NCBI RefSeq assembly: GCF_025985425.1 | Contig: NZ_CP094972.1 | Location: forward strand, 2,170,001 to 2,234,000 | Length of the DNA: 64,000 nucleotides | Source: Entomomonas sp. E2T0 | GTDB lineage: Bacteria > Pseudomonadota > Gammaproteobacteria > Pseudomonadales > Pseudomonadaceae | Direction of reading: 5' to 3' | Part shown: positions 43,424-52,696 of the stretch, piece after piece | Layout of the letters: each line of letters begins with the position of its first letter | Numbering within the stretch: position 1 is the first letter of the stretch | Program-made: the position numbers and the translations under genes | The notes under the pieces: generated by a model | Seen by the model: the letters and a program-made list of their open reading frames with translations, nothing else | The model's database searches: none | Told to the model about the DNA's origin: nothing

Positions 43424-43522
43424 TTAAATGATGTATTTATTAGAATAATGCTTTGCTTGTAACTTAGCAGAAGTATCTAACCCATTCCCATTAAAATGGA
43501 TGCTATTAGTCGCCTTAAACAT
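43424..43522 (-). pseudogene. vgrG: 5' remnant of a second vgrG
   Basis: Reading from ATG 43522 gives MFKATNSIHFNGNGLDTSA and KLQAKHYSN before a stop at 43424-43426. The functional vgrG starts MFEAANTSHF and has GLDTKATLQVLSFNG at the same place. The sequence upstream of both starts is also alike (TTAATACTAA, later GTAAAAAGTGC versus GTAAAAAATGC in plus-strand reading). A former vgrG copy was therefore lost except for its promoter end and about 30 codons. Confidence 0.7.
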
Positions 43523-43697
43523 AGATATGCCTCATATTATCTAGTGTTAACTATTTATGGTTATATTCTTAATACTAATACTTAGGCCGATCTTATTGAA
43601 GAAGGTAAGTAAAAAATGCGTATTCATGCTTTGGCATAGTATCTAAATAAATAGATCACTGTCAAACAGTGGATATACTAATGATTAGCACGAGATA

Positions 43698-44330
43698 TTA
43701 TGTGTTTTTAAACATGTCACACACTGATATTGGCTCATCGGTTAATCCTGCAATAATATTTAAGTTATTAGCACTGTCTAAACTATTAGTATACACAGGA
43801 AATGATGAGGCATAGTTAGCAATAAGCCATATAGTTCTAGTTATACCATCTGTAAAAGATATTGAAGGTTTATTTTCTACTACATCCATATTAATAGTTG
43901 CTAAAGAAACAGGCCATGTAATACCTTTAGAAAATCCTTCTTCTGCATATGGGTATTTGTCATCATCTGGTAAATCTCTCCTGAGCTTACAAGAATAATT
44001 CGTCTTATCATTAGAAATTAGTGCATCATTTAGCAAGAGCAAGTAAAGCAGTTCAGTATCAACATATACTAAAAAATCGTTATCATGAACATAATTTGGC
44101 TTATCATATTTCATATACTGATCTTCTTTACCAGTAAGAGAAATACGCCATACTAAGCGTGTACTAGTGTGCTCAATAAGATCAGGGGGAGGGGGAGAAA
44201 CATGCTGTTTTAGTGACTCTCTTAACAGTACTATTTCTTCAGCAAGTAAAAGATTGTAACCAGAATATTGAGGAATAGTTCGTTTAGGATAGATGTACTT
44301 TTTTTTGAATAGATTAAATAAACCAAACAT
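43698..44330 (-). CDS. Hypothetical cytoplasmic protein in the T6SS island
   Basis: A 210-residue soluble protein (no signal peptide) of unknown function, with SGYNLLLAEEIVLLRESLKQH near the start and KGITWPVSLATINMDVVENKPSISF and RTIWLIANYASS later. Sited upstream of the vgrG remnant and 14 bp after a membrane-protein gene, in an array of orphan genes typical for immunity or cargo genes. No family recognised. Confidence 0.5.
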   Translation of the reverse strand: MFGLFNLFKKKYIYPKRTIPQYSGYNLLLAEEIVLLRESLKQHVSPPPPDLIEHTSTRLVWRISLTGKEDQYMKYDKPNYVHDNDFLVYVDTELLYLLLLNDALISNDKTNYSCKLRRDLPDDDKYPYAEEGFSKGITWPVSLATINMDVVENKPSISFTDGITRTIWLIANYASSFPVYTNSLDSANNLNIIAGLTDEPISVCDMFKNT

Positions 44331-44344
44331 AATTAACCATTTCC

Positions 44345-44773
44345 TTATATTAATATTTTATTTTTTAATGGATACCCAAAACCATCACAATAATAGTAGA
44401 TATCTATAATCTGGTTATCTATTGAATAAGTAATTTTAGCAGATATTTTTCGTTTATAGGTTTTTTTCAAGCAGAGTTGTTCTTTAATAACAGCACAATC
44501 AATATTATTAGAAACGTACTTATTAATAGTTTTCTCAATTTCTGATTTTAATGAACTGTTAAAATTAAGCCGTAGTTTAAAGTCTTTTATATAAGATACA
44601 TAGCGTATCATGCCAAAAACAGCGATTAATAATGGAATACAGTCGATGGCTTTATCAGGATAATATAATGACCATGCACTTAGCATAAAAAAGATAATAT
44701 AAAGAAAAATAGAGAATCTATTTAGATAGATATATTTAAATTTCAAAAAATACCCAGTTATTTTAAGTATCAT
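44345..44773 (-). CDS. Small membrane protein, hypothetical
   Basis: A 142-residue protein with two TM segments (FSIFLYIIFFMLSAWSLYY; IPLLIAVFGMIRYVSYI) and a C-terminal soluble part with Cys residues. It precedes the gene at 44330 by 14 bp, so the two form a pair. Function unknown; an immunity role is possible from context only. Confidence 0.5.
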   Translation of the reverse strand: MILKITGYFLKFKYIYLNRFSIFLYIIFFMLSAWSLYYPDKAIDCIPLLIAVFGMIRYVSYIKDFKLRLNFNSSLKSEIEKTINKYVSNNIDCAVIKEQLCLKKTYKRKISAKITYSIDNQIIDIYYYCDGFGYPLKNKILI

Positions 44774-44787
44774 GAGGTAGGAAAGTT

Positions 44788-44814
44788 AAAAAATAAACCC
44801 AGTTAAAACTGGGC
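44788..44814 (-). terminator. Rho-independent terminator after the HU-like gene
   Basis: CCCAGT (44798-44803) and ACTGGG (44808-44813) with a short A-rich loop; on the minus strand it is followed by TTTATTTTTTAA. It separates the HU-like gene from the downstream orphan pair. Confidence 0.8.
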
Positions 44815-44825
44815 CTATTATAAAA

Positions 44826-45137
44826 TTATTTCTTTTTAGACTTTTTAGACTTTTTAGCTGAAGCAGTATTAACAGTGTCTTTTAAAGTCTTGCCAGGTTT
44901 GAATAGAGGGGCTTTTTTAGCAGGTACTTTAATTGGCTTGCCAGTTTGTAGGTTACGTGCCATACGTGCCGATCTTTCTTTTACAGTAAATGTGCCAAAA
45001 CCTACTAAAACTAATGAGTCACCTTGCTGTAAGGTTTCAGTTACCGTTTCTAAAAAAGCATTTAGTACTTTAGTTGCTTGCGTATTAGGAATGTCTGCTT
45101 TTTCACTTATTGCTTTAACCAGTTCTGCTTTGTTCAT
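44826..45137 (-). CDS. HU-family nucleoid protein with Lys-rich tail
   Basis: A 103-residue HU/IHF-fold protein: MNKAELVKAISEKADIP, then LVGFGTFTVKERSARMARN and TGKPIKVPAKKAPLFKPGKTLKD. The conserved RNPxTG arm motif reads RNLQTGKPI, so the intercalating proline is replaced by Leu. A C-terminal Lys/Ser repeat (AKKSKKSKKK) extends it beyond normal HU. It may bend element DNA for excision or transfer, or repress cargo. An extra HU on an ICE is not unusual. Confidence 0.88.
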   Translation of the reverse strand: MNKAELVKAISEKADIPNTQATKVLNAFLETVTETLQQGDSLVLVGFGTFTVKERSARMARNLQTGKPIKVPAKKAPLFKPGKTLKDTVNTASAKKSKKSKKK

Positions 45138-45196
45138 TACTTATTCCTATAAAATATATAATTGTAAAAGAATTATACCACATCGAATGAAGCCAC

Positions 45197-45916
45197 CTAT
45201 TCATTGCCACTAAGATAGAGTGATTTTATTTTCTCATTAAGTGGTAAAATTGAGTAGCCAACCTCCTCATCTCCTTCAAATAAGCACTCAAAACGTGAAT
45301 CCTGCCTATTAAAATAAAACTCCTCCATAGTTAATTCAAACTCAGCCAATACACTAGTGAAATTATCGTACTCTTTGTATGCATTATGTTGAATGAAATC
45401 TTTTAGATTTCCTTTTTTATTTACTTTCATCTCTTGTTTAAGGACATTAGGTTGCTTTATCCAGTGATAAAATTTATCAAAAAAATAATCACTATAACCA
45501 TCCAAATAAACACTTAAACAGATAAGTGAAGCGGCATACTTTGGTCTTTCAATATTTTTTTGATTAGGTAAAGGTCTTATATGTAGATACCAATAGCCCA
45601 GATCAGGATCAAAAGCTGCCAGTAGTGCTAATAACTCACACCCATCCTTTCTAGTACCATAAGGCTGCTTATAATCTACCATTAAACGACTAACTGTTAA
45701 AATACCTACCGTATCAACTAGTACCCCCGAGCATATATTTTCTATTGACCCTTGTAAATCGTTCTCTATCATTTCATTAAGCAGCATTGTATCCACACCT
45801 GATTCTGCTAAAAGCTTATCATGTTCGTCCTTTATTACTGCTAAACTTTCTCGTGCTTTATCTAAGTTAATATCTGGAGCAATCCTGTCATAAAGCTTTT
45901 TTGTAAAATCAGTCAT
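45197..45916 (-). CDS. Hypothetical helical protein, possible immunity protein
   Basis: A 239-residue acidic, mostly helical protein. Features such as GTRKDGCELLALLAAFDPDLGYWYLHIRP and AASLICLSVYLDGYSDYFFDKF loosely recall the helical PoNi/DUF1911-type immunity proteins, but this is not firm. Lies between the TraC-ending T4SS operon (90-bp gap) and the HU-like gene on the same strand. Function unknown. Confidence 0.5.
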   Translation of the reverse strand: MTDFTKKLYDRIAPDINLDKARESLAVIKDEHDKLLAESGVDTMLLNEMIENDLQGSIENICSGVLVDTVGILTVSRLMVDYKQPYGTRKDGCELLALLAAFDPDLGYWYLHIRPLPNQKNIERPKYAASLICLSVYLDGYSDYFFDKFYHWIKQPNVLKQEMKVNKKGNLKDFIQHNAYKEYDNFTSVLAEFELTMEEFYFNRQDSRFECLFEGDEEVGYSILPLNEKIKSLYLSGNE

Positions 45917-46006
45917 ATATAATTTTTTCCATTATTTATTAAAGTAAATCGTTTATAAAAAAATATTTAGCGTATCAATGATAAAATCATATAAATCTAA
46001 GTTATT

Positions 46007-48898
46007 TTATTCCTTAGTTTCAAAAAAATGTTTCCAAGGTAGTGTTGCTACACCTCTTGCCTTGTCTAATATTTCAGCCTTAATAAATACTGCCTCAAGC
46101 TCAGAACAGTTATGTTGTTTCATTAAATCATGACGTTCTTTCTTCTCCTCTGGCTCAGTTTCTGCAAGTGCTAATACTAAGCTAGGTGGTACAGCTCTAA
46201 ACATAAGCTCATTACGCTTAGATAAAATGACGCCTTCAGTATATTTACGGGGTTCTTTAGAGGCTGAAAGTAGTAATTGCCTTTGTGGTTCATTTAAGCT
46301 CTTAAATCGAGCAATAGCATTGATCTCATCAGGTGGCATATTTAAACAGCACCACCATTCGATCATGTTCAACATGGTTTCAGCTGCATCAGGAAAGTCA
46401 GCTAAGTTTTGTGTAGCGAGCCAAAACCATGCACCCAATTTACGCCACATCTTAGTAATTTTGACTGCATAAGGAGCTACCAGGGGATTTTTAGTAATAA
46501 TATGCCCTTCATCGGTGATCATAATAATCGGACGACCTGAATATTGGTCACGTTCAGCAATATTATTAACGGTATTCATTAAGGAAATATAACTAATGGC
46601 CATCTGTGCTTCGTAACCTTCACGAGCATAAGTAGCAAGGTCCACAACCGTTACATCTGACTCAGGCCATGTCACACCCTCACGATTAAATATCTCCCCA
46701 TCCATGCCTTGCGTAAACAGTAGCATAGACTCAGCCATCTCATTAATGCGTTCGCTGCGAATTTCCCGTAGAGTAGGGTCTTGGGAGGCTAGTTTTAAGG
46801 CCTTATAAATATCCTCTGTTAACACAGCCCTGTTTTCTTTTACACAAAGTGCTGCTGCATCTAAAATACATTGACGTATTAGGGAGCGATCAGCACGAGT
46901 AAGACGGTGTTCTTCTTTAGGTTCACCCCCAGTAATCATCAGTCTTGCAATGATTTCTAGTTCACCTAAGATATCACGCTGCGAGTCTGCTTCATCTTCT
47001 TCCTCACTAGTGGGTAAATCATCTTCAGGCTTGTCGGAATCTACTTCAAAAGTAGCCACTACATCAGGTTTTTCAATTAATAACTTAGCATCATTAAAAG
47101 GTGCTAAAGTAATACCAGAGCCTTGTTTTAAGGAAACCTGGTTGACACTTAAGTCTTGTAATTTAAAGAACTGACCTAACAGACCAAAAGAATTACCTGC
47201 CTCAACAATAAAAATACGAGGGCGGTACACAGCCATTGCTTGCATAATAATGGCTACTAAGGTAGCTGACTTACCTGCACCTGTAGGACCAAAGATAAGC
47301 ATATGAGCATTCATGGCTCGATCTAATTGGGATAATGGATCAAGAGTGACTGGAGAGCCACCCCGATTAAAAAATGAGATACAGGGATGCCCCGTACCCA
47401 CTGATCTGCCCCATAAAGGAGCTAAATTAGCAATATGTTGAGCAAAGATATACCTTGTATACCAATTTTTACGATCCTCATTAGGATTAAACACCATTGG
47501 TAGCCATCTAATATACGAATTACAAGCTGCTACTTCTTCACCATCACGCACAGGCTGTAGTCCTGCATTGGTGATGATATTAGTCAGCTGAATAATACGT
47601 TTTCTAAGGTGCTTTTCATCGTCTGCTCTCACATAAAAAGCAATGGTACCTTTATACAACTTATGCTTGGACGCAATAAGGCTTCTAGCATTGTTTACAT
47701 CACTACGGGTGGTGGTAGAAGCGATATTATCGCCAATGGCTTTTTTAAAGAGTAAATTAAGATGATCCTCTAATACATCCTGTGGTGTAACTAACATTGT
47801 CATAGATAAAATAGTGTTTTCAGGTAGTCTATCAAACATTGCATTTAACTGATCACCTACCTGAATTTCCCCTGTGAGTTGTCCTACTTTGGGTGGGTCT
47901 CTCAGTTGATCGACCACTACAATCTTATGTGGCACATCATCAAAGTACCATAAACCTTTTTCAATATCAGAACGTGGCTCATTAAAAAATAAACGTTCAG
48001 CAAAATCATGATCAAAAGGTAAGTCTAATAACTCATTATCATCAGGATCATTGGCTTTACGGTTTAAGTAAGGTACTTTACGGTAAAACTGAATAGGGTC
48101 ATCATCGGTTAATTTAGGACTGGGGTTAAACCAAGGCATTAACCATTGATAAAAACCTTTAGCATCCATCCGATTGGCTTTAATAGAAGCACCTGCTAAA
48201 CCTACAGTGACTTTTTCACAGGTTTGATTAAGTAATTGTTCTGGAGACTGTTGACCTTCTTTTACCTTATGATTAGGTAGTAACCAACGATAGATGACTA
48301 AACGAGTACATCTATTTTGACCACGCCAAGGCAATTTAGTAATTTTGTTATCAACAAATAAACCACCTGATTTAGTGATTGACTGAGTATGGAGTTCTGT
48401 CAATGCTAAATAATAATCACTATAAGTAGAGCCTTTGGCTTGAGGCTTTATATAATCAGCTAATTGGTCTAAATAAGGAGTAAAATTATTATCATCTTGG
48501 CAAAAGAACTGCACCACCCAAGGTTCTGTGTCTAGCTCATCAAAGCTGTCTTGTAGCGCATCTTCAACAATGTCTCTGGCATTTTGTAACCAATCCGAGG
48601 TTCTTCCTTCAGTGCCTATAGGCACTAAATCAAAGATCGCACCTACGGACTTACCATCCTCTAATAAAAAACATTGCCCATCTTCTAGGTACTCCACCCA
48701 AGGTAAAAAATCAGAGAACCCTGGTTGATGGGAATAGATTTTCTCTTGTTCATCTAATTTAGTAGCTCTTGGTTGCTTGGGATTACGCCATGATGATATT
48801 GATTGATTAGCGTTAGTGCTAGAGTTTTCAGTCGTTTCAGTTTGCTGCGCTGCTACCTGTTTTTTAGTAAATAAAAACTGTTTTACTTTATCTAACAT
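46007..48898 (-). CDS. traC: TraC-type conjugative transfer ATPase (TIGR03744, PFL_4706 family; VirB4-like)
   Basis: A 963-residue VirB4/TraC-type ATPase that powers pilus assembly and DNA transfer at the inner membrane. Walker A is FGPTGAGKSATLV (about residue 540) and Walker B IIMITDEGHI (about residue 795); the N-terminal TraC domain precedes them (LLEDGKSVGAIFDLVPIGTEGR). An acidic insertion (DSDKPEDDLPTSEEEDEADS) lies after the Walker A region. Last gene of the 53.6-46.0 kb T4SS operon; starts directly at the preceding stop codon. Confidence 0.92.
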   Translation of the reverse strand: MLDKVKQFLFTKKQVAAQQTETTENSSTNANQSISSWRNPKQPRATKLDEQEKIYSHQPGFSDFLPWVEYLEDGQCFLLEDGKSVGAIFDLVPIGTEGRTSDWLQNARDIVEDALQDSFDELDTEPWVVQFFCQDDNNFTPYLDQLADYIKPQAKGSTYSDYYLALTELHTQSITKSGGLFVDNKITKLPWRGQNRCTRLVIYRWLLPNHKVKEGQQSPEQLLNQTCEKVTVGLAGASIKANRMDAKGFYQWLMPWFNPSPKLTDDDPIQFYRKVPYLNRKANDPDDNELLDLPFDHDFAERLFFNEPRSDIEKGLWYFDDVPHKIVVVDQLRDPPKVGQLTGEIQVGDQLNAMFDRLPENTILSMTMLVTPQDVLEDHLNLLFKKAIGDNIASTTTRSDVNNARSLIASKHKLYKGTIAFYVRADDEKHLRKRIIQLTNIITNAGLQPVRDGEEVAACNSYIRWLPMVFNPNEDRKNWYTRYIFAQHIANLAPLWGRSVGTGHPCISFFNRGGSPVTLDPLSQLDRAMNAHMLIFGPTGAGKSATLVAIIMQAMAVYRPRIFIVEAGNSFGLLGQFFKLQDLSVNQVSLKQGSGITLAPFNDAKLLIEKPDVVATFEVDSDKPEDDLPTSEEEDEADSQRDILGELEIIARLMITGGEPKEEHRLTRADRSLIRQCILDAAALCVKENRAVLTEDIYKALKLASQDPTLREIRSERINEMAESMLLFTQGMDGEIFNREGVTWPESDVTVVDLATYAREGYEAQMAISYISLMNTVNNIAERDQYSGRPIIMITDEGHIITKNPLVAPYAVKITKMWRKLGAWFWLATQNLADFPDAAETMLNMIEWWCCLNMPPDEINAIARFKSLNEPQRQLLLSASKEPRKYTEGVILSKRNELMFRAVPPSLVLALAETEPEEKKERHDLMKQHNCSELEAVFIKAEILDKARGVATLPWKHFFETKE

Positions 48899-49297
48899 TT
48901 AATAATCCTCTTTACGTTCACCAGGCATGGCATATTGCACTTTGCTATAAAGGGGAAAAACAGTAGAGTATCCTGGTACGGGCACTTGCTCTGCACCTGC
49001 TAAGTGAGGGTATACATACATCACCAAGTCAGGGTTGGGCAAACGTTGAAATTGGCTATTAATTTCATTAATGGCTGTACGGGTATAAGGCTCTTGTAGC
49101 TCATGGGGAATATCTACAGAGCGTCTTAATGTTGATCGGGTATCTAATAGTTGTTGATTAGTACCCGTTCCTGAACTATTAAAGACTTCCATCATGGTTT
49201 TACCATCATTAGGAAACATCTTATCCTTAGAGGTATAACAACCCGTTAATACCAAAGCTAAACTAATCAAGAGAACTGTTTTTTGTAGTGTATGCAT
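48899..49297 (-). CDS. TIGR03751 conjugative transfer region lipoprotein
   Basis: A 132-residue lipoprotein; the signal peptide ends in a lipobox LVLTGC, followed by YTSKDKMFPNDGKTMMEVF and the family end VPVPGYSTVFPLYSKVQYAMPGE. By order it corresponds to the VirB7/TraV-like outer-membrane component of the GI-type pore. Overlaps the preceding gene by 35 bp and abuts traC. Confidence 0.85.
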   Translation of the reverse strand: MHTLQKTVLLISLALVLTGCYTSKDKMFPNDGKTMMEVFNSSGTGTNQQLLDTRSTLRRSVDIPHELQEPYTRTAINEINSQFQRLPNPDLVMYVYPHLAGAEQVPVPGYSTVFPLYSKVQYAMPGERKEDY

Positions 49298-50744
49298 TGT
49301 GTCTTACCTTTCTACCATTAGGTTCATAATCAATCATAATTTCTTGGTCAATATGCACTGCAATCTCAGCATGAGGCGGTACATAGATAGCTGCAAAGGC
49401 CTCACCATAGAGTTTATTAACCCAGTTACGTACATCCTCAACACCACCCGATAAAATAGTATTAAGTGCACCATTACGATCACTAGAAGTACTGTTATTA
49501 CTGCTGTAATAACCGCCATTACTGCCTTTATCATCTTTACTTAATACAGAAGCTAAACCTGCACCTGCCGCAGTAATTAATGATTGAGTACCAATGTACT
49601 CTTTAGCATTGGATTTGCGTTCACCACTGACACAAGGAATACCCACAGGATCAGAGATATACCCTAAACCACCTCTGATTTTGCTAGTATTGGTATTACT
49701 GGTGTTATTATTACCATTGGAACGTGAAGCTTTAACAGGTTCTGGCACCGTGCGAATAGTGCCATCCTCAAATACAAAGGTAATGGAGTCAATCTGACCT
49801 CGTACACAGGATAATGTCCAATCACCTGTAGCAGTGCCTGACATCACTGCACTATGCACTTCAGGTAAATCAAAGCCATTGGCTGCTAGATTATCTTTAC
49901 CTACTAACACCTTAAAAGGGTAGGGATCTGATACTGTACCGTTAACAGGTACTCTACCGATCAATGCAGTCATCGCAGTGGAACCCACAAAAGTAGAGTT
50001 TTGTGCAATCGTATACACAGGTTTCTCATCCTTTAAACGATCTTCATCTGAGTAATGTACTTTACGTAGCTCAAGTGGCTTTTTTACTTGATCTAAACTG
50101 TCATTAAAGCTTTTGTTCTTTTCTGATACAGTACTACCAAAGGCATTAGGAAAAGCAAAGCCAGTATTCTTTTGATTATTTCTAGGGTCAACAACAATAG
50201 CATCATCTGGTTCAACCCAAATAATACCTTTAGGCTCATTATCCTCATTGGCTAAGTTAGAGCCACCAATAGGTAGCTGAGCGTTTTGATTACTTGTTAA
50301 ATCACCGATCTTGCCCTGAAGGAAATTAAACTTATCCATAATGCCCTTGGTTTTGGTATTAAACTCCTTATTGGCATTTTCTTGTGCTTTAAGAATTTCC
50401 TCACGTGCATTGGCTGTTGCATCAGAAACTGCCTTATTAATTCGACCAGTAAAGTCAGATTCTCTTGCTCTTAAGCGATCATTCTCTTTTAACAACTCAT
50501 CATTCTTATTCTTTACATCCTGAATTTCCCGACGGGTTTGTTTCATCTGACCTAATAGCGTAGCTAATGTATCTTTTGCAGTATCTCCTTCGATACCTAA
50601 TGCTTTGGCTTCATCGGCTGACAGATGTAATGAGGGATCATCAGCAAAAGAGCCACTTTTTTTACCACTAGGAACTAATACCAGAACTAATATAAAAGCG
50701 ATCACACCTACTACAATAAACTTTAAAATAGCATTGCTTTTCAT
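49263..50744 (-). CDS. TIGR03752 / PFL_4705 family ICE protein (TraB/VirB10-like)
   Basis: A 493-residue protein: one N-terminal TM helix (ILKFIVVGVIAFILVLVLV), a coiled coil (TLATLLGQMKQTRREIQDVK to about residue 125), a Pro/Asn-containing periplasmic stretch and a C-terminal beta domain (STFVGSTAMTALIGRVPVNG) with family pattern. The layout is that of VirB10/TraB proteins that span the envelope. Two Cys (CVRG; CVSGE) may form a disulphide. Confidence 0.87.
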   Translation of the reverse strand: MKSNAILKFIVVGVIAFILVLVLVPSGKKSGSFADDPSLHLSADEAKALGIEGDTAKDTLATLLGQMKQTRREIQDVKNKNDELLKENDRLRARESDFTGRINKAVSDATANAREEILKAQENANKEFNTKTKGIMDKFNFLQGKIGDLTSNQNAQLPIGGSNLANEDNEPKGIIWVEPDDAIVVDPRNNQKNTGFAFPNAFGSTVSEKNKSFNDSLDQVKKPLELRKVHYSDEDRLKDEKPVYTIAQNSTFVGSTAMTALIGRVPVNGTVSDPYPFKVLVGKDNLAANGFDLPEVHSAVMSGTATGDWTLSCVRGQIDSITFVFEDGTIRTVPEPVKASRSNGNNNTSNTNTSKIRGGLGYISDPVGIPCVSGERKSNAKEYIGTQSLITAAGAGLASVLSKDDKGSNGGYYSSNNSTSSDRNGALNTILSGGVEDVRNWVNKLYGEAFAAIYVPPHAEIAVHIDQEIMIDYEPNGRKVRHNAYTTKNSSLD

Positions 50745-50751
50745 GGTGCTA

Positions 50752-51603
50752 TTACTCCTTTGTCTTACTTATTGAAGTAAATAGAAATCGCTCAAGCCCT
50801 GCACCTTGAGTCACTAGGTAGAGTGTGGTGGTATCTTCAGCAGTTTTAATCTCACCTAAGTAACTGTGTTGAAAAGTAGCTGCATAAAAATTACCCTGAA
50901 GCTTACGAGGATCTAAATTGATCTTAGTAAATCCTTTATTAACAAGCTTAATAGCCGTTACATAATGATCACCTAATCGCCATGCAATTAATGCGTTAGC
51001 TTCTATAGGATAGGTGGGTAGTAATGTTTTTAATTGTGCTTGCGTAACTCTAATAGGTACTCGACTAATACCTGGTATGGGTTCAATAGTGCGTAGTGGT
51101 GCATACAAAGATTGAGCAGCATAACGAGTTAAAGCGATAGGGGCAGGGGTTTTAATTGACTTTGCTACTTGTGCATCATGGTATTGTTGCTCATCATCTG
51201 TAAGACTTAGCTGTGCATCTTTAGCGTCAATGATACGCACAGGTTCAAGTGCTCGATCACCCTCAATAGTAGCAATATCTATCAGGATAATTTCACCTGT
51301 TTCCACTACTTGTACTTGCAGACGAGAAGGGGCGATCTGATCATTGGCCAATAAGTACAATGCTCCACCTGTAGATTGCACTCTAAGCTTATTTCTAAGA
51401 GAACCATCAACACCAACACGAACATTCTTATCTAAAAAAATAACCCGCTCTTGACCTAATACTAAAGGGACTGCAAGGGGTAAACGTTCCCACTTTAATA
51501 TCTCTACAGCTGAAGCTGTTATTGGTAATATTGTGAATAAGCCTAACATTAACCACTTTTTTACATAGTTTATATATCTTAAATGTTTTACATATCTAAA
51601 CAT
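50752..51603 (-). CDS. TIGR03749 / PFL_4704 family ICE protein (TraK/VirB9-like)
   Basis: A 283-residue exported protein: signal peptide (KKWLMLGLFTILPITASAVE), then ILKWERLPLAVPLVLGQERVIF, typical of the PFL_4704 family, a beta-rich middle and IRVTQAQLKTLLPTYPIEANALIAWRLGDHYVTAIKLVN. By order it fits the TraK/VirB9-like secretin component. Codes between the VirB8- and VirB10-like genes with 3-8 bp gaps. Confidence 0.87.
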   Translation of the reverse strand: MFRYVKHLRYINYVKKWLMLGLFTILPITASAVEILKWERLPLAVPLVLGQERVIFLDKNVRVGVDGSLRNKLRVQSTGGALYLLANDQIAPSRLQVQVVETGEIILIDIATIEGDRALEPVRIIDAKDAQLSLTDDEQQYHDAQVAKSIKTPAPIALTRYAAQSLYAPLRTIEPIPGISRVPIRVTQAQLKTLLPTYPIEANALIAWRLGDHYVTAIKLVNKGFTKINLDPRKLQGNFYAATFQHSYLGEIKTAEDTTTLYLVTQGAGLERFLFTSISKTKE

Positions 51604-51606
51604 TAT

Positions 51607-52245
51607 CTATTTCCCCTCTGGTATTTCGAGTTTCTGAGGTGTGGTGATAAAGCAATCAAGCATTAAGCCATACGGATTTCTTTCAGGATCTGTATCAAAC
51701 CGAATAATCCGCAGTGGATAACGGGCAACTGCTCTTTTTACTGGCTCAGAGAGATAGTATTCATCAGCATTTAAATCGAGATTGACTTGCCAAGTATTCC
51801 TATCCAGTTGCTTAACTCGATGAGTGGGATTATCTGCATAGCCACGCCCTAGAATTTCATACACGCCACGCACCCGATTACGGAGCTCACCTGCATAACT
51901 ACGTGTTTCGTAATCATCTTCAAGCACTGCCTTACACTTAGGCGTTATAAAATGCTGATAAGCATTAATATTATTTTTGTAATCAACCTCGCCATTGCTC
52001 GGCCAACGATTGATTTGGGTAAATAAATACAATGCAAAACCATACACATTTTCAGGTGGAATATCCCACCATAAACGTGTACTACCTGCTCTAAGATCTG
52101 GAGGTACATGTACGGTTAGCTTTTCTGGAGATTTAGACCACCCATAACCTAAATACAAACATAGAATAAATAGAGCTAAAATAACTATTCTAAGTGTCTT
52201 AATATGAGAGTCTTTAGCATCAGAAGCATTTTTAAATTTACTCAT
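51607..52245 (-). CDS. TIGR03746 / PFL_4703 family ICE protein (TraE/VirB8-like)
   Basis: A 212-residue protein with one TM helix (IVILALFILCLYLGYGW, residues 24-40) followed by VHVPPDLRAGSTRLWWDIPPENVYGFALYLFTQINRWP, the family signature, and a NTF2-like periplasmic domain. Role by position: VirB8/TraE-like assembly factor. Overlaps the TIGR03750 gene by 8 bp. Confidence 0.87.
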   Translation of the reverse strand: MSKFKNASDAKDSHIKTLRIVILALFILCLYLGYGWSKSPEKLTVHVPPDLRAGSTRLWWDIPPENVYGFALYLFTQINRWPSNGEVDYKNNINAYQHFITPKCKAVLEDDYETRSYAGELRNRVRGVYEILGRGYADNPTHRVKQLDRNTWQVNLDLNADEYYLSEPVKRAVARYPLRIIRFDTDPERNPYGLMLDCFITTPQKLEIPEGK

Positions 52246-52684
52246 CGACTTGTTCTTCCTCGTCTAAATGATTTAATTTATTAATAAGTTTTTCACGAAA
52301 AGGTTCTGTACGTCTGATAGACCAATGACCCGAACGAATAATGAGTGCCTTACCCAATTGGTACCCCCACCCAAACTGGGCAGTCCACTGGATTTTTCGA
52401 TAAAACCAGGTGTCTGGCTTATTACGTTTAGCGCGTCTTAAAGTAGTTGAGGTAATCCATAAGGCAATGGCAGTAACAAGCATCATAGAGGTAGGTATTA
52501 AAAAGGCCTTACCTACAATGATAAAAACCATAATACCGATCACAGTACCTACGATTAACCCTGCAACAAAGGTCACTATTAACTCATCAGAGGTGAGTCC
52601 CCGTAATACTACGGGGAACTTGTTGAGACGCTCAGGTATGAAAGTAACAGTCCCTTCATGATTGTAGAAGTCACGTTCTTCCAT
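52238..52684 (-). CDS. TIGR03750 conjugative transfer region protein (TraL/VirB3-like)
   Basis: A 148-residue protein with two close TM segments (LIVTFVAGLIVGTVIGIMVFIIV; FLIPTSMMLVTAIALWITSTTL), preceded by FIPERLNKFPVVLRGLTSDE and followed by RRAKRNKPDTWFYRKIQW, which fit the family. By size and topology this is the VirB3/TraL-like pilus assembly protein. Gene lies 12 bp after the pilin-like gene. Confidence 0.87.
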   Translation of the reverse strand: MEERDFYNHEGTVTFIPERLNKFPVVLRGLTSDELIVTFVAGLIVGTVIGIMVFIIVGKAFLIPTSMMLVTAIALWITSTTLRRAKRNKPDTWFYRKIQWTAQFGWGYQLGKALIIRSGHWSIRRTEPFREKLINKLNHLDEEEQVDE

Positions 52685-52696
52685 AAACAGAACCCC

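Noticed and set aside
45197-45916. PoNi (DUF1911) immunity family assignment
   Set aside because: Similarity is only in helical pattern; I could not find the defining motifs, so the gene stays hypothetical.
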